Source of the DNA: Clonostachys chloroleuca
Lineage: Eukaryota; Ascomycota; Sordariomycetes; Hypocreales; Bionectriaceae
DNA length: 64,000 nucleotides
Reading direction: 5' to 3'
Assembly: GCA_037952775.1 (NCBI GenBank)
Contig: JBANAY010000004.1
Coordinates: 5,394,001-5,458,000, forward strand
Shown: positions 44,206 to 55,007 of the stretch, piece after piece
Layout of the letters: each line of letters opens with the position of its first letter
Numbering within the stretch: the first letter of the stretch is position 1
The notes under the pieces: model-generated
The model's input: only the letters and a program-made list of their open reading frames with translations
Told to the model about the DNA's origin: nothing
Database searches by the model: none
Program-made: the position numbers and the translations under genes

Positions 44206-45623
44206 ATGCAGGGGATTCAGGAGTTCAAGATGGACAAATGGAGTATGCAGTTTGCCCAAGCCCAAGGTTCGAGCATAATCTATATGACTTGACTACTAAC
44301 ATATCTCTCCAGTGGAAAAATATGGGGTATGTAAGCCCTCGTCACATGAGCTTGGGAGACTAATATGATCTAATTGTCAAAGACGACGGCCCATATTGGC
44401 CTTCATGGTGAGGAAATTTGATGCTGCTTAATCAGACCATTCTAATGCACCCTAGGCTCTTGTGTATCGGCACTCTCGTTGGACGAGCTACAGCAACTCG
44501 CATCGAATTCCAATACAACTCCCCTGGATCCAGGCCTACAGCTCAACTACGGCACAACTTTGGGTTCTATGCGTCTTCGAGAACGAATTGCCGAGCTTTA
44601 CTCTTCTCCCGACGCGAGACTGACCGCTGCTGACGTTGTCGTTACTCCGGGTTCCATCATGGCCAACTACCTCGTTTTGACCGCGCTCTGCGGTCCAGGT
44701 GACCACGTTATTTGCCAATACCCGACGTTTGGGCCATTATATCTTTTGCCAAAACACAACGGCGCGGACGTTACCTTTTGGGGCTTGAAAGAGGCAGACG
44801 GGTGGTCTCCGGATCTGGAAGAACTGGCCCTCATGATTCAGTCCAATACAAAGGTCATCATCATTTGGTAGAATCCCACAGCCCTAAAGCTAGTAGATTA
44901 TAAAGGTGGAATCTGACTGTCATTAGCAATCCCAACAATCCTACTGGTACAGTTCTTTCTAGGGATACACTGGAGCAAATCTTAGTTCTTGCCCGAAAAC
45001 ACAACATTGTGGTATTCTCCGATGAGGTTTTTAGCCCTTTGTTTCACACCCACGAGCCACAACCACCTTCTCTAGTCTCTCTAGGCTGTCCTCGCACTCT
45101 CTCGACTGGCTCTGTCTCCAAAGCCCACGGCCTACCTGGGGTCAGAGTAGGCTGGGTGGTGTCACAAGACAAGGACATCATACGTCGAGTTATTACCCTT
45201 AGAGACTACACCACCATCAGCGTGTCGCTACTGGATGACTCTGTTGCCGCATTTGCGCTAAGCAAGGAAGTTCTACCCCAGGTGATGGAACGAAGCTTAC
45301 GCATCTGTGCTAAGAGCATTACTCTACTTGAGGAATTTATCCAACGCAATGCTCAGAGATGCCGCTGGGTGAAGCCAAAAGGATCGGGGATGGCGTTCGT
45401 TCAGATTTTGAACAAGGACCGCTCAGCTTCAGATGACTTTGTCTTTAGTAACAGGTTAGCTGATGAAGCTGGTATAGCTGTTATACCTGCCTCACATTGC
45501 TTTGCTGAAGAGGGAGTCAATGACTTGAAAGGGTATATCAGGATTGAGCTTGGCTCTCCAAGACAGTTGCAAGACGCCTTAGGGACATTCGAGAGATTCT
45601 TACATAGTTCCGATTCTTTTTAG
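44206..45623 (+). CDS. PLP aminotransferase, class I/II
   Basis: Fold-type-I aminotransferase, 387 residues from four exons: 44206-44242, an 18-base exon 44313-44330, 44456-44867 and 44927-45623. The micro-exon is the only arrangement giving the family's N-terminus (FKMDKWMEKYG, then CVSALSLDELQQL); its flanking sites are GTATGC/CAG and GTAAGC/TAG. Other motifs: YGTTLGSMRLRERIA, TPGSIMANYLVLTALCGPGD (phosphate-binding region), QYPTFGPLY, CNPNNPTG (split by intron 3), SDEVFSPL, the Schiff-base Lys in STGSVSKAHGLPGVRVGWV and the C-terminal substrate Arg in GYIRIELG. Related fungal and bacterial proteins include capreomycidine-synthase-like enzymes, so a plain transaminase role is not certain. 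Intact. Confidence 0.84.
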
Positions 45624-45807
45624 ACATCGAGATGAGCGAAGAAACGGGCTACAGTACGCTACAAAAAAACCCATTATAGCAGAGGAGGGGTGAAGTCTCA
45701 ACTTGTTGACTAGGAAGGTGATAGTGCTACAAGAGGCAAGGATCAATCCAGAACTCTGTCCAAGCTCTTGGATGAAGGCCGAGCCCCTCTCCCTTTCTGA
45801 GATGTGT

Positions 45808-46422
45808 CTACACAGAACCAATCATACAATGGCACGATGATAATGGCTTTCCAGCATTGCTGTTTCTCTTAGCGCTATACTGAACGTAGTCCGCGCCGAC
45901 CGGACGTTGGCCCCACAAGTTGCAGACAAAGTCAGCAATGTCTCCGCAGGATAGATCCTTGCAAGCTCTGTAGTAGTGAAATGCATAGAGCATATTTAAC
46001 TGGGTCACCCAAGGATGAGCCAACAGGGGCTGAGATGAATGTTGGTTAAGCGCATTTTCCTCTACTCTGTACATGATTCACACTTACTTGAGAGTTCCCA
46101 TCATTTGATCTACTTTTGTTTCCAATGAATCCATTCGCCCATGCTACAGTTTGAGTTAGCACACAATCACGTTGCCTTTGTCCTCCGTTTCGAACTTACA
46201 ATAACTTGGACCTCGATCCCTTGTTGGGTCCCTATTTCGACAGGCCTGTACTCGTAGTTTTGCCCGAGACGTTGACAGAAGGAGCATGTTGGATGCTCTC
46301 CAGGACATTTGACTTTCTTGCGCCTCCTCGGGAATTAGAACCTCAGTAAAACTAGGGAGAAACCAAACGTACCGACACAGAACACAAGCACGATGAGTCC
46401 TCCTATACTTAATATCATCCAT
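45808..46422 (-). pseudogene. Zn2Cys6 regulator remnant
   Basis: ATG at 46422; exons 46422-46373, 46323-46200 and from 46143. The cluster reads ACVLCRRKKVKC-PGEHPTCSFC-QRLGQNYEY: five of six cysteines are present, and the sixth is Tyr (TAC for TGC, a G-to-A change at TpG). A short coiled linker follows (MDSLETKVDQMMGTL). Then TAA and TGA occur in frame near 46,085, after which the frame is open and coding-like again (LNMLYAFHYYRACKDLSCGDIADFVCNLW) to 45808. The GTAAGT at 46087 could be a donor, but no acceptor gives a working frame. No regulatory domain. Most likely a decayed regulator; a very short protein cannot be excluded. Confidence 0.55.
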
Positions 46423-46846
46423 ATCAGAGGGAGAGTTAGACAAATGAAACTATATATCGAAAGATATTCCTGTCGTAGATACTTCCATTCCATAAGAGTT
46501 TGGGCTCTTCAAACGCTCAGGTCGAGGTGCCCATCATAATCATATCGCGGCGAACCGGCCGGGAACCGGTCACGTGACACCCTTCCATTCGCAATATCGA
46601 ACCCACTGGTTGCCTGATTTCAACAAGCTTATTATGGTGGGCCATCAGATCCCAAAGCATCTGCGGGGATCCTTCTTCGGTGGCCAAGGGTGGCCTCCAG
46701 ATTGGCAGATCTTGACGTCACTCCTGATATCCCCACCTTCATCGAACCTCATCATTTCGGTGATCCGTGAGAACAACCAGTGCCGACGTGCCTTTAGAAA
46801 TATCTCTTTTTTTTGACATTGCAGGCGTTATTTCCCACGGAACAAA
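46423..46846. promoter_or_regulatory. divergent region upstream of DUF4419 gene
   Basis: Shared 5' region of the Zn2Cys6 remnant and the DUF4419 gene. A palindromic CGGCGAACCGGCCGGGAACCGG-type GC patch lies at 46,549-46,572. No gene seen. Confidence 0.4.
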
Positions 46847-48112
46847 ATGCCCATCACGCTTCAGGTCGTTGACCATGAGGCAAAGGCCTGGGGAGGAGCG
46901 AAAACTGCCGATGCTTCCCAGCTCCTAGAGCTAGCAGCTCCAAAGCATTCCAGGCGATGCAAAGAGCTCGTTCAAGTCTCTTTCTCCCCCGAGGAGTTCA
47001 ATCAAGGACATATCACCGCAGCAAACAACGGCTTCTTCTGGACGGCATACGAAGCTTACAGCTCGCATCATCACCTAGTAATTCGCCCAGATGACGTCTG
47101 GTTTGCCATCTTGACACAGCTAAGCTTCTACATCAACGCCCACGCAGAGGACCTGCGCTCCTTCTTTGTGGCCCATTCAGGGCAGAAACATCTTCACCTA
47201 GACGTGATCGAACTTGATTTTGCATACGTTGCGAAGGAGATGACTCATCTGATTGCCAAGAATGTCGTTGATCCTGAGCTGCGTGGTTGGGTCATGCCCT
47301 CTTTCTCCACCACTACCGATAATGATAAGGTTGTTGGCGCTATTCTCTTCATGGGGGCGATGCAAAAGTATTTCTCCTACGGCGTCACTGTCACATGCGG
47401 TATACCCTCTGTCACCTTGCTTGGTGAGGTCGACGACTGGAAGGATATCCTCAACCGCATCGACAAGATCGACCAACTGGGGTCTGAACCAACTCATTTC
47501 GCCGGGATGCTGCGCCCAATCCTAAACGGTATGATCACATCTTTTCAAAACCCCGATAGCTTCGAAACAATGGAGTTTTGGAACACCATTGTGCACAAGG
47601 TCAGCTTGGATAGTGGCACAGACTATCTGACAGGGTGGCTCACGGCTTTCGGTTTCTGGGACGAGGATGGTACGGCCAAAAGACTTTCAAACAAGATGTT
47701 GAATGACATACTGTACCCCACGATTGACATTGACAGTGTCCCCGCCGGGTATGCATCTGTACCTATCTCGGTCAATGACGATGGGGACATGTATGAGGCA
47801 ACCATGGTGGCCGGCTCGGTTGGCACTTCTGCCACTTCCTCAACTGCTGACACGGCGAGGACAACTAATGCTCTCGGCAGTCAGGATTCATCCAATCAGT
47901 CAACAGAGGGGCAAGAGCGTGAATCTATTGTGCGCGACACCATTCAACCTGTTTCGGGGTGGTGGGTGTGCAGGAATGAGGCAGCTGAGGAGACGGAGGC
48001 AAGAGAAACTGAGAAAACGCGACTTCGAGCAGAGATTGAAAGGGTAGGAATGGAAGACTTTAACTCGTGGTTGGCGTTGTATTCGAAATTAGAAGAGCTT
48101 GAGGCATATTGA
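46847..48112 (+). CDS. DUF4419 domain protein
   Basis: Intronless 421-residue protein. Residues about 60-310 fit the fungal DUF4419 family: HHHLVIRPDDVWFAILTQLSFYINAHAEDLR, MPSFSTTTDNDKVVGAILFMGAMQKYFSY, CGIPSVTLLGEVDDWKDILNRIDKID, and DYLTGWLTAFGFWDEDG. No biochemical function is established for the family. After it comes a Ser/Thr-rich linker (GTSATSSTADTARTTN) and a charged C-terminal helix (EETEARETEKTRLRAEIERVG). No signal peptide or membrane segment. Intact, with good codon use across its length. Confidence 0.85.
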   Translation: MPITLQVVDHEAKAWGGAKTADASQLLELAAPKHSRRCKELVQVSFSPEEFNQGHITAANNGFFWTAYEAYSSHHHLVIRPDDVWFAILTQLSFYINAHAEDLRSFFVAHSGQKHLHLDVIELDFAYVAKEMTHLIAKNVVDPELRGWVMPSFSTTTDNDKVVGAILFMGAMQKYFSYGVTVTCGIPSVTLLGEVDDWKDILNRIDKIDQLGSEPTHFAGMLRPILNGMITSFQNPDSFETMEFWNTIVHKVSLDSGTDYLTGWLTAFGFWDEDGTAKRLSNKMLNDILYPTIDIDSVPAGYASVPISVNDDGDMYEATMVAGSVGTSATSSTADTARTTNALGSQDSSNQSTEGQERESIVRDTIQPVSGWWVCRNEAAEETEARETEKTRLRAEIERVGMEDFNSWLALYSKLEELEAY

Positions 48113-48835
48113 AGGAAGTGGGAGTCGATTGTGCTAACTCTAGAAATCATAGTCGATCCTAGAATCAAAACATAAATTATTCTTCCTTGTCAGACATTTC
48201 CTTCATTTGGTGTCTCTAAAGGTTAAATATGAATGGCAGAGAGGGGGCTTCCACCATATACCAACCATTCGGACATCAGTAGTCTCATCATCTCCTTGGC
48301 CATCATGCAGCTTCACCCCCAGCAAATCCCCAGAATTCAAGCCACTTCTAGAAGAGCAAGAATCAGCAGGCCACCCTTCTCTCAAATCATGGAGGTCGGC
48401 GAACGTTATCAGCATGAAACCCACTACATTGGATTTGGATACTACGCCAAAGTCGTATGACGCGCCAAAGACTTGCCTCGATGCCTGAAGTTAAATACAA
48501 TATCCTATCAACCAAGTCGTCTCGGTCTCAGTCAACCAGTTCTCCATCTTTCATTCTGTACTCTACCTTGAAAATTAGGTTTTAAATAGGGGCTATTTCG
48601 AACTTACTAAGGGAGCTGTAGGATAAAAAGAGTGAGCTTCCCAGACATAAGCTCCCTTCGAGCTAAATCTTGATTATTCAAAGCTAACAAAGAACAAATC
48701 CTAAATCCAAGCACCATTATGGAGCTCTCATTTCAGAACATTTTTAATATATATCACCGTTCAAGTTATAGCCTTTATCTCCTGCCAACCCAGTGCGTAT
48801 ACCATGTTTGGAGAGAATTTACACTGAATTTACAA
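48113..48835. other. convergent 3' region
   Basis: 723 bases between the DUF4419 and decarboxylase-like 3' ends. The 93-codon frame at 48207 has no recognisable family. Confidence 0.4.
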
Positions 48836-50379
48836 CTACCGTCTCCAAGGGCCGTGCTTGTGCTCCATCGAATATACGCCTAAATAGTATCCGACACTGC
48901 CCGGATCTACTTTCTCGTTGACCCTCCAACTCGCCACAGCAATTCGCATTGCTGGTTTCCCTTCCCAAGTTGTCTTACCTACATACAAGACGCCGTCATT
49001 GTTGATCTCATCCGCGAGTTTGTCATTAAGACTGTCGTCTGTGGCTCGAAAAAGCAAGGTGAAATGGATATCATACATATATCGCTCACAAGCGCGCGAA
49101 TCTTGCCCAAGGGACTATCGCCTGGCAGTAAGACGTACCCGGGCTCGAAGGCAATAATCTTTGCTATAGCACGGGTTGATCTAACAAGCCGAGCAAGCAT
49201 CTGACTGAGACGGTCTCTGCCTTCGCAAAGCAGAACGGCATACACCGGCAAGGCGCGGAATCGGCGTGAGTTCTCAATCCCAATATTCCGAGGACTCTGT
49301 ATAGATCCATCTGCCAGTGACAAGGACCTCTCGCCAGCGTTGTTACAGACAGCATACAACATGGAAGCCTTGCGTGTGTAAAAGATTCCTGTGTCGTAGG
49401 GGACGTTGAGAACAGAATGCAGCTCGGCAGTGATGCTGTCAGCCAGCTCTAGGCCAGCAGCATACTCTTTCAGACGTGCAAACTCCTTGTCCGCTGGAAG
49501 AGCACGAGTGTATATGCCCAATGCCCCGTCCACGTGAAGCCAGGCGTTGTACTTGGTCGCTAACTCTCTCAACTTCTTCATGTCACTTATGCCCGTCGTT
49601 GCGAATCTTCCGGTTATGACATCGCCAAAGCTCACAGCAATGATATTCGCGACCCCCTCTTTCTGTAATTCCTTTTCGACAGCTTTGATGTCGAATCTCC
49701 ACGGCTCTGTTTCGCTGTACGGCAGCAATTTCACCGCATTCCTTCCCAAGCCAACGATGGATGCAGCCTTAGCAAGCGAGCTATGTCCCGCGTCGGCGAG
49801 GATCTGGATCTTCTTCACGCCAGCTTGCATACAAGCATCAAGTATGCCCAAATTCGCCACACTCTCCGAGTTCTCTTGGAGTCTGGCCTGTATCACTTTC
49901 TCACGCCCGCAGGCGATCCCAAGCACGTTCCCAGCCACAGCCCCAGTCGTGAAAGTCCTCCCCTCCCACTCCTCCGGTTTGCCCAGATGGAAGAGATCTA
50001 TGAGCATCAACAGCGCTGCGTCCTCCACCTCAGTGGCGATTGATTCCCGAGGCAGGTGAGTCGACACGTCCTGGTCAAACGCACTGACGAGATTCTCCGC
50101 AATCTCTGCGATCGTCAGCGTGCCCCCCGTCGCAGATCCTCCCCAATATGTCGCAGTCCGGTTTTGGCCATTGAGAGCTGGCGCGATATCATCGATGAGA
50201 TGGTCCAAGGTGTCAGGATAGCCTTTCTCACTTAGATAGCTCTCGGCTGATGGGTTTGGCAGCGCGGCCCGGGCTTTAGTCAGTTTCGCCTCGTTGGAGA
50301 TTGGGCGCGCCGGGACGTTGACCGAGGATGAGACGGCCTTGCGGATGCGTAGGTAAGTCTCCGTCCGAATGTCCTCCAT
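48836..50379 (-). CDS. group II PLP decarboxylase-like protein, PLP lysine replaced, C-terminal frame break
   Basis: Resembles fungal aromatic-L-amino-acid/tyrosine-type decarboxylases. Start chosen at ATG 50379 (MEDIRTETYL); another in-frame ATG is at 50430. Motifs: TATYWGGSATGGTLTIAEIAENLVSAFDQDV, FTTGAVAGNVLGIACGRE, ILADAGHSSLAKAA (ring-stacking His), WLHVDGALGIYTRAL (Asp contacting the pyridine N). The lysine site reads ADSITAELHSVLNVPYDTG, so Ser stands where the family pattern S-(hydrophobic)-x5-K demands Lys; no Schiff base could form. A one-base frameshift near 49105-49113 (GGG/CCC of the coding strand) separates YVLLPGDSPLG from the conserved end HFTLLFRATDDSLND... MRIAVASWRV, which lies in another frame to 48836. 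A pseudoenzyme or a decaying gene. Confidence 0.75.
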
Positions 50380-51052
50380 CTTGAGGTATATATTTTTTAG
50401 ACAGATTGCGATTCCTCCTGCCCCAAACATGTTTGTAGCTCGAGTTTTATTACTCTACGCAAGCTGCGCTGGGCGGAGTCGTGGGCTCATCGACGGGCTG
50501 ACTCCTTTTCAGCTCTAGGCTTCAGCCGCATCAGCCCCACGCCACGCGCATTGGAGTCATTTCACCATTATGCTGCGTAGAATGAATGCGCTGATGGAGG
50601 ATAGTTGCCTACCAGATTGGATTATAATTAGATCCTATTCCGCCTGCGCCCTAGGGAGCCGCGTATTGCAGAACGAATACTGGGTTGCCAGACTTGGAAA
50701 AATGGGATGGAAAGTCGCGGCTTTCCAAGGTGAAATAATCGTGGCACATTAGCAATTGAGTGGTATATATCCTCTTTACGATGATGGTGTAGCCCAATAT
50801 CCTTATTCTTCCCTTGGCAGATGTTTCAATTCTTGATATAAAATCCGTGACTCCACGACGGCTTCCGTCATCTTCATGCACTCAGCATTACACAAATTGC
50901 ATATGCTTAGCGAGCTTCTATTTCATGGCTCGATGTCTCAAATTCCAATTCGAATTTAATTCTAGTTCTCATTGCACGTAATTCTAGGAGCAATTATGCG
51001 GGTATATTATACATTCTATAAATATGGAGATGAACAAATGAGATAAGGAGAT
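50380..51052. other. intergenic, promoter of decarboxylase-like gene
   Basis: Holds the 5' region of the decarboxylase-like gene and the 3' end of the DUF3533 gene. A further GCATATGC occurs near 50,902. No gene seen. Confidence 0.4.
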
Positions 51053-52339
51053 CTAGCTCGAGCTCGACTCTTCAGACTCGAGTTTCTCCCTCTTCTTCTG
51101 GTCGGCCACTAGGCAACGTTGCCTCACGGACCAGGCACTCCCCAAACTACCAAGAAGCCACCAAGCGAAAAGGACAGGAAGACAAATCTCTTTCTCGGAC
51201 CTACAGCCCCCGGACCAAATCTCCAGCAGTAAAATCCAGGTGCTGCGGGCCGGCAAGGCATACCCCCACCGGTAGAATCCCGCTGTGAGCTCGAATGGGT
51301 TGACGGTGCTTCCAATATTGGTGATGATCCAGGTTACGAGGAAGAAGGCGAAGAATTGGAGGGGCACGACAGATTCCATCATTGTATCGATGACGAGGTA
51401 CTGAACCTCCATGAAGAGCCACAAGGCCATCCAGCTAATGAAGAACTGGGCGGTGGTGACACCCCAAGACTCGCGGAACGCCCAGATATAGCCGATCGTG
51501 CCTAGTGCCGATACGAGGGTATACACCTTGCCGACGAAAAATCGAGTTAGGAACACATCCCGCTTGGACATGTTTGCGAATATTCCAGCACCGAACATGA
51601 TGCCATTCAGCCCCATAAGGAAGAAGAACTGCATCAGAGCTGGGAACACCATCGACACAGTGTTGAGTAGTGCACGGGCTCCTTGGATAGTCGGCATTAT
51701 AGGATCTGATGAGGGTTGGATCGGGTTTAGGAAGACGCTAGACGAGACGGGATCGCTCATGTTGACTGCGGCCGCATCATCACGGGCAACGCGGTAGTAG
51801 GTTCGAGAAGCGACGTTGACAAGGCGTGCCAGATTAGCGTCGATAACTGACGAAGCGATCGTTGGGAAGAACACGCCGTTGTAAGTGTACGAAATCGTTT
51901 CAGCGGGGTTATATACGGTTGTGTTCTCGACCCGGACGGCCTGGTTCAACCGATCGGAGGCTCCCGAGTGTGTGTAGATGGCGCCCCAGTATCCGCCCTT
52001 GCACACCGCGTTATGTAGATCATCCGGGGATGGGTAGTCTTCTGGCGATCGGAACTCGAGGGTCGGGAAGGTGTCGGCCTCCAGGGATGTGTATGCCAGC
52101 GACATGGCTTTGCCGATGTTCCCTCTATCGTAGTCAACGGCAAGGATTTTTAGGGCGTGTGATCGAGAGTTTGAGCGAAAGAGCGCGCCGAAAAGATAGG
52201 AGAGGTTCCCGAGAAAGAGCAACTGCAGAAGCAAGGCGGACATGGCAATGGGGATCGCCACTTTGGGCCATGATTTCGCCCATGCATCGGAAAGGAGTGG
52301 CTGTCGGCCGGGGGATCGTGGAGGAAGAAGACCCATCAT
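51053..52339 (-). CDS. DUF3533 / SNG1-like multi-pass membrane protein
   Basis: Intronless 428-residue membrane protein. One N-terminal helix (IAMSALLLQLLFLGNLSYLF) is followed by an extracytoplasmic domain of about 170 residues (ILAVDYDRGNIGKAMSLAY, GGYWGAIYTHSGASDRL, TISYTYNGVFFPTIASSVI), then about five helices (MVFPALMQFFFLMGLNGIMF, ... FFIGKVYTLVSALGTIGYIWAF-like, ... WALWLF-like) and a charged C-terminal tail ending in a Ser run. This is the layout of the yeast SNG1 family, linked to nitrosoguanidine resistance and thought to act at the plasma membrane, possibly on lipid asymmetry or export (family knowledge). Two ATGs in tandem at 52337-52339 and 52334-52336. Intact. Confidence 0.83.
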   Translation of the reverse strand: MMGLLPPRSPGRQPLLSDAWAKSWPKVAIPIAMSALLLQLLFLGNLSYLFGALFRSNSRSHALKILAVDYDRGNIGKAMSLAYTSLEADTFPTLEFRSPEDYPSPDDLHNAVCKGGYWGAIYTHSGASDRLNQAVRVENTTVYNPAETISYTYNGVFFPTIASSVIDANLARLVNVASRTYYRVARDDAAAVNMSDPVSSSVFLNPIQPSSDPIMPTIQGARALLNTVSMVFPALMQFFFLMGLNGIMFGAGIFANMSKRDVFLTRFFVGKVYTLVSALGTIGYIWAFRESWGVTTAQFFISWMALWLFMEVQYLVIDTMMESVVPLQFFAFFLVTWIITNIGSTVNPFELTAGFYRWGYALPARSTWILLLEIWSGGCRSEKEICLPVLFAWWLLGSLGSAWSVRQRCLVADQKKREKLESEESSSS

Positions 52340-53977
52340 AGACGGTTATTTTGGTATCGAGGTGAACTGACTGGCCGTCCAGAACGTCCCTACGAGAAAG
52401 GGGAGCGGTCATAAACATATTTTATCAATCACCAGTTTTTTCTTCTTTCCCGTTCGATTACCAAGTGGTCCCTCGTCAAGGCTGACGAAAGCGCCCCAGT
52501 GCAGACCGGGTCCAAACCAATCGCACATCAGAATCGAACATACGGCACCCTTGTAATCAATGCTTAGACTCGCCGGCGCTGACCAAGCTCGGCCTCGGAT
52601 CTATTTGGGAATGCTTATCTGGAGGGCATCTCGTGTCCGCGCGCTTAACTTTAATGCCGACCACCGAAGCTATGCCCTACTCGAGGCTCCCCTTTGCTTA
52701 GCGGCGTGAGCTGGGTCCAATTCCAGAAGCCCGCCAAGAAGCTAGAACAATAATATCAGTGTTTTTCTAGTTGCCGGCGGGCATTTCTATTGTCCTGCCC
52801 TACGCTCGGTCACCGAATTTCAACGATGTACCCACCTGTGAGTCAGTAGTTGCCTGGATGATTAGAGGCCCGCCGGGCCCAAGTAAGGGTTGAGGATGAA
52901 GGGTCACTTTAGTCTATTTCAAAGCACTACCTCATAAGCTTACATCGAAAGGATTAGCATCACTCGCTTGACGACTAGAAGACCGAAGGACAGATGAGAT
53001 CAAATTCTCGGCCATTGCGTGCAACATCTCAAGCCAGCCAACCAAGCTGTCCCCAGCATCAGTGTGATCATTTAATAGGAAGTCCATTGCTCATCATCGC
53101 ACAATTTAGGTCAGGGCTGCCGCGATCGCTTTCCGACAGCGAAGAGGGAGATGACTACCCTACAGCACATACATATCTGGAGGAGACGATAGTAGCGCCT
53201 GAGAGATCCAGCTAGAAATCCAGAAGAAAAAGCATATGAACATTCAATTCAACTGATCAACGTTTATTGCAGTTTATTGCCTGATTTTAGCAAGTCCATA
53301 TATCGCGAAAATATTACAAGATTTTCTTCTTTGTGGAAGTTCATGTCAAACACGCAGGCAAAGGCTGACTATCTCAGAATAGCTATTTATCTACCAACCA
53401 GACTCCAGGCCCCCTACTTAAATAGTAAGTTGAGGAACAAAAAAAGCCTTTTTTTAACAGAAGTTCAACCCAATTTGACAGCCATGGGATTCACTTAAAA
53501 GGATTGCTGCATGGCGGAATTATTTTCTGTAGGTACCTACTCTAGGGTTCTGTTGACTGCCATGCCTTATGCTGCTCAGACAGACGTGTTTGACATATCC
53601 TGTTACTTCGATTTTGCATAGCATAGCAACAAGGCAACTGTTCAAAACTAGGAATCTCCTGGCACGCCTTTGCCTCAAGCTCTTCTCCTTCTCAAGATAG
53701 GGGATTCGACGACTCCATGGGGGCCTCAAATCGTGGATATCTCAGAATCGATAAACCACGTATAATTGTAGAACCTCGGAAACATTTCGGTGACATTTTA
53801 AGTATCAAGTTTGAGTTACTAAAGTTCAAAGTGGGCATCCTTGTTTTCGTCGAATCACATTAGAGTTCACCCCGGCGTCTCAACCCTGAGCCTGCATATC
53901 AGCTTGGAGCTACTTAAACGAGCTTACTCCCAAGAATGACGTCCCTTATTTCCGCTACTTAAGAATCATTTTTTTAA
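52340..53977. other. intergenic, 1.6 kb
   Basis: Between the divergent DUF3533 and NmrA-like genes. Several 60-75 codon frames, none with recognisable family or coding texture. Both promoters should lie here. Confidence 0.4.
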
Positions 53978-55007
53978 ATGACAATGACATCCTCACTTCG
54001 CAGAGTTGCTATTGTTGGAGTATGTCGCTACAGCCCTGCATTGAGTATCGCATCGCATCTAATCATCTTTGCAGGCATCTGGCCACCTTGGCCCGTTCAT
54101 CTTAAAGGCTCTCCAAGATGACCAGAGCTTGGAAATTACCGTGATCACTCGGATGAGCTCCTCGGCCGTGTTCCCCGCTGTCACCCGCGTCGTACGCGTC
54201 GCCGATGGATATCAGGATTACGAAATGGTGGAGGCATTCCGGGGTCACGACGCCGTGGTGCTGTCTCTTGGATTCGCTGCTGAGCATCGCCATGCTGCAC
54301 TTGCACGTGCGTCTATAAAAGCTGGGGTCAAGCGCCTTGTGGCGTCTGGATATGGCGTCGACCCCACGAACGAGGAGGCTTCAAAAGTCTTCCCTGTTGC
54401 TGCAACTAAAGCTGCCATGATTGAAGATCTGAAATCACTGGAAACACCGGGGTGGTCGTGGACGGTTATTTCCTGTGGGCTTTTCCTCGACTTGTATGCC
54501 TTCCATATGCCACAAGCCTAGAACCACTGCTGACTACTGTCTAGCTGTATCCAAGTCGGCTTCTTCGGTACCGACCCAGTCAAGAAGACCGCCTCGGTTT
54601 GGGACGATGGCAACGCGAGATTTACTGCCACCACTCGGGAGGGCATTGGGAAATCCGTCGTTGGCGTATTGCAGCACCCGGATGAGACAGCCAATCGCAT
54701 AGTGTACATCTCATCTACAGAGCTATCGATGAACGAGCTACTAGCCGCCGAGGAAAAGGTTTCTGGAGACGGCGGATGGCAGGTCTCTCACGTAAATACG
54801 GAAGAACAGATTGCTAAGGCGCAGGAAACTCTTGCGACAGAAACGGAATTCATGCCAAAGATGATGGCCGTGGGAAGGTTAGGCCTAGCCGTGAACATGA
54901 AGGAGTCCTTCGGGGCCAATTTCAGGGCTCTCGGATTACTTGAGAATGAGTTTTTGGGGGTGCCGCAGGAAAGTCTAGAAGATGTTGTTCGAAGAGCGCG
55001 AGAGTGA
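53978..55007 (+). CDS. NmrA-like NAD(P)-binding protein (isoflavone-reductase-like)
   Basis: A 307-residue atypical SDR from three exons (53978-54019, 54075-54493, 54545-55007). The glycine motif is completed across intron 1: VAIVG|ASGHLGPFIL. Then TVITRMSSS, a sensing segment DGYQDYEMVEAFRGHDAVVLSLG, KAGVKRLVASGYGVDP, the variable TKAAMIEDLKSLETPGWSWTVISCGLF, and DDGNARFTATTREGIGKSVVGVLQHP, matching fungal NmrA/PCBER-like proteins. The classical Tyr-x3-Lys is not obvious, so it could be a redox sensor or a reductase of aromatic compounds. Start at the first of two in-frame ATGs (53978, 53984). Intact; compare the broken NmrA-like fragment at 36.8 kb. Confidence 0.84.
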
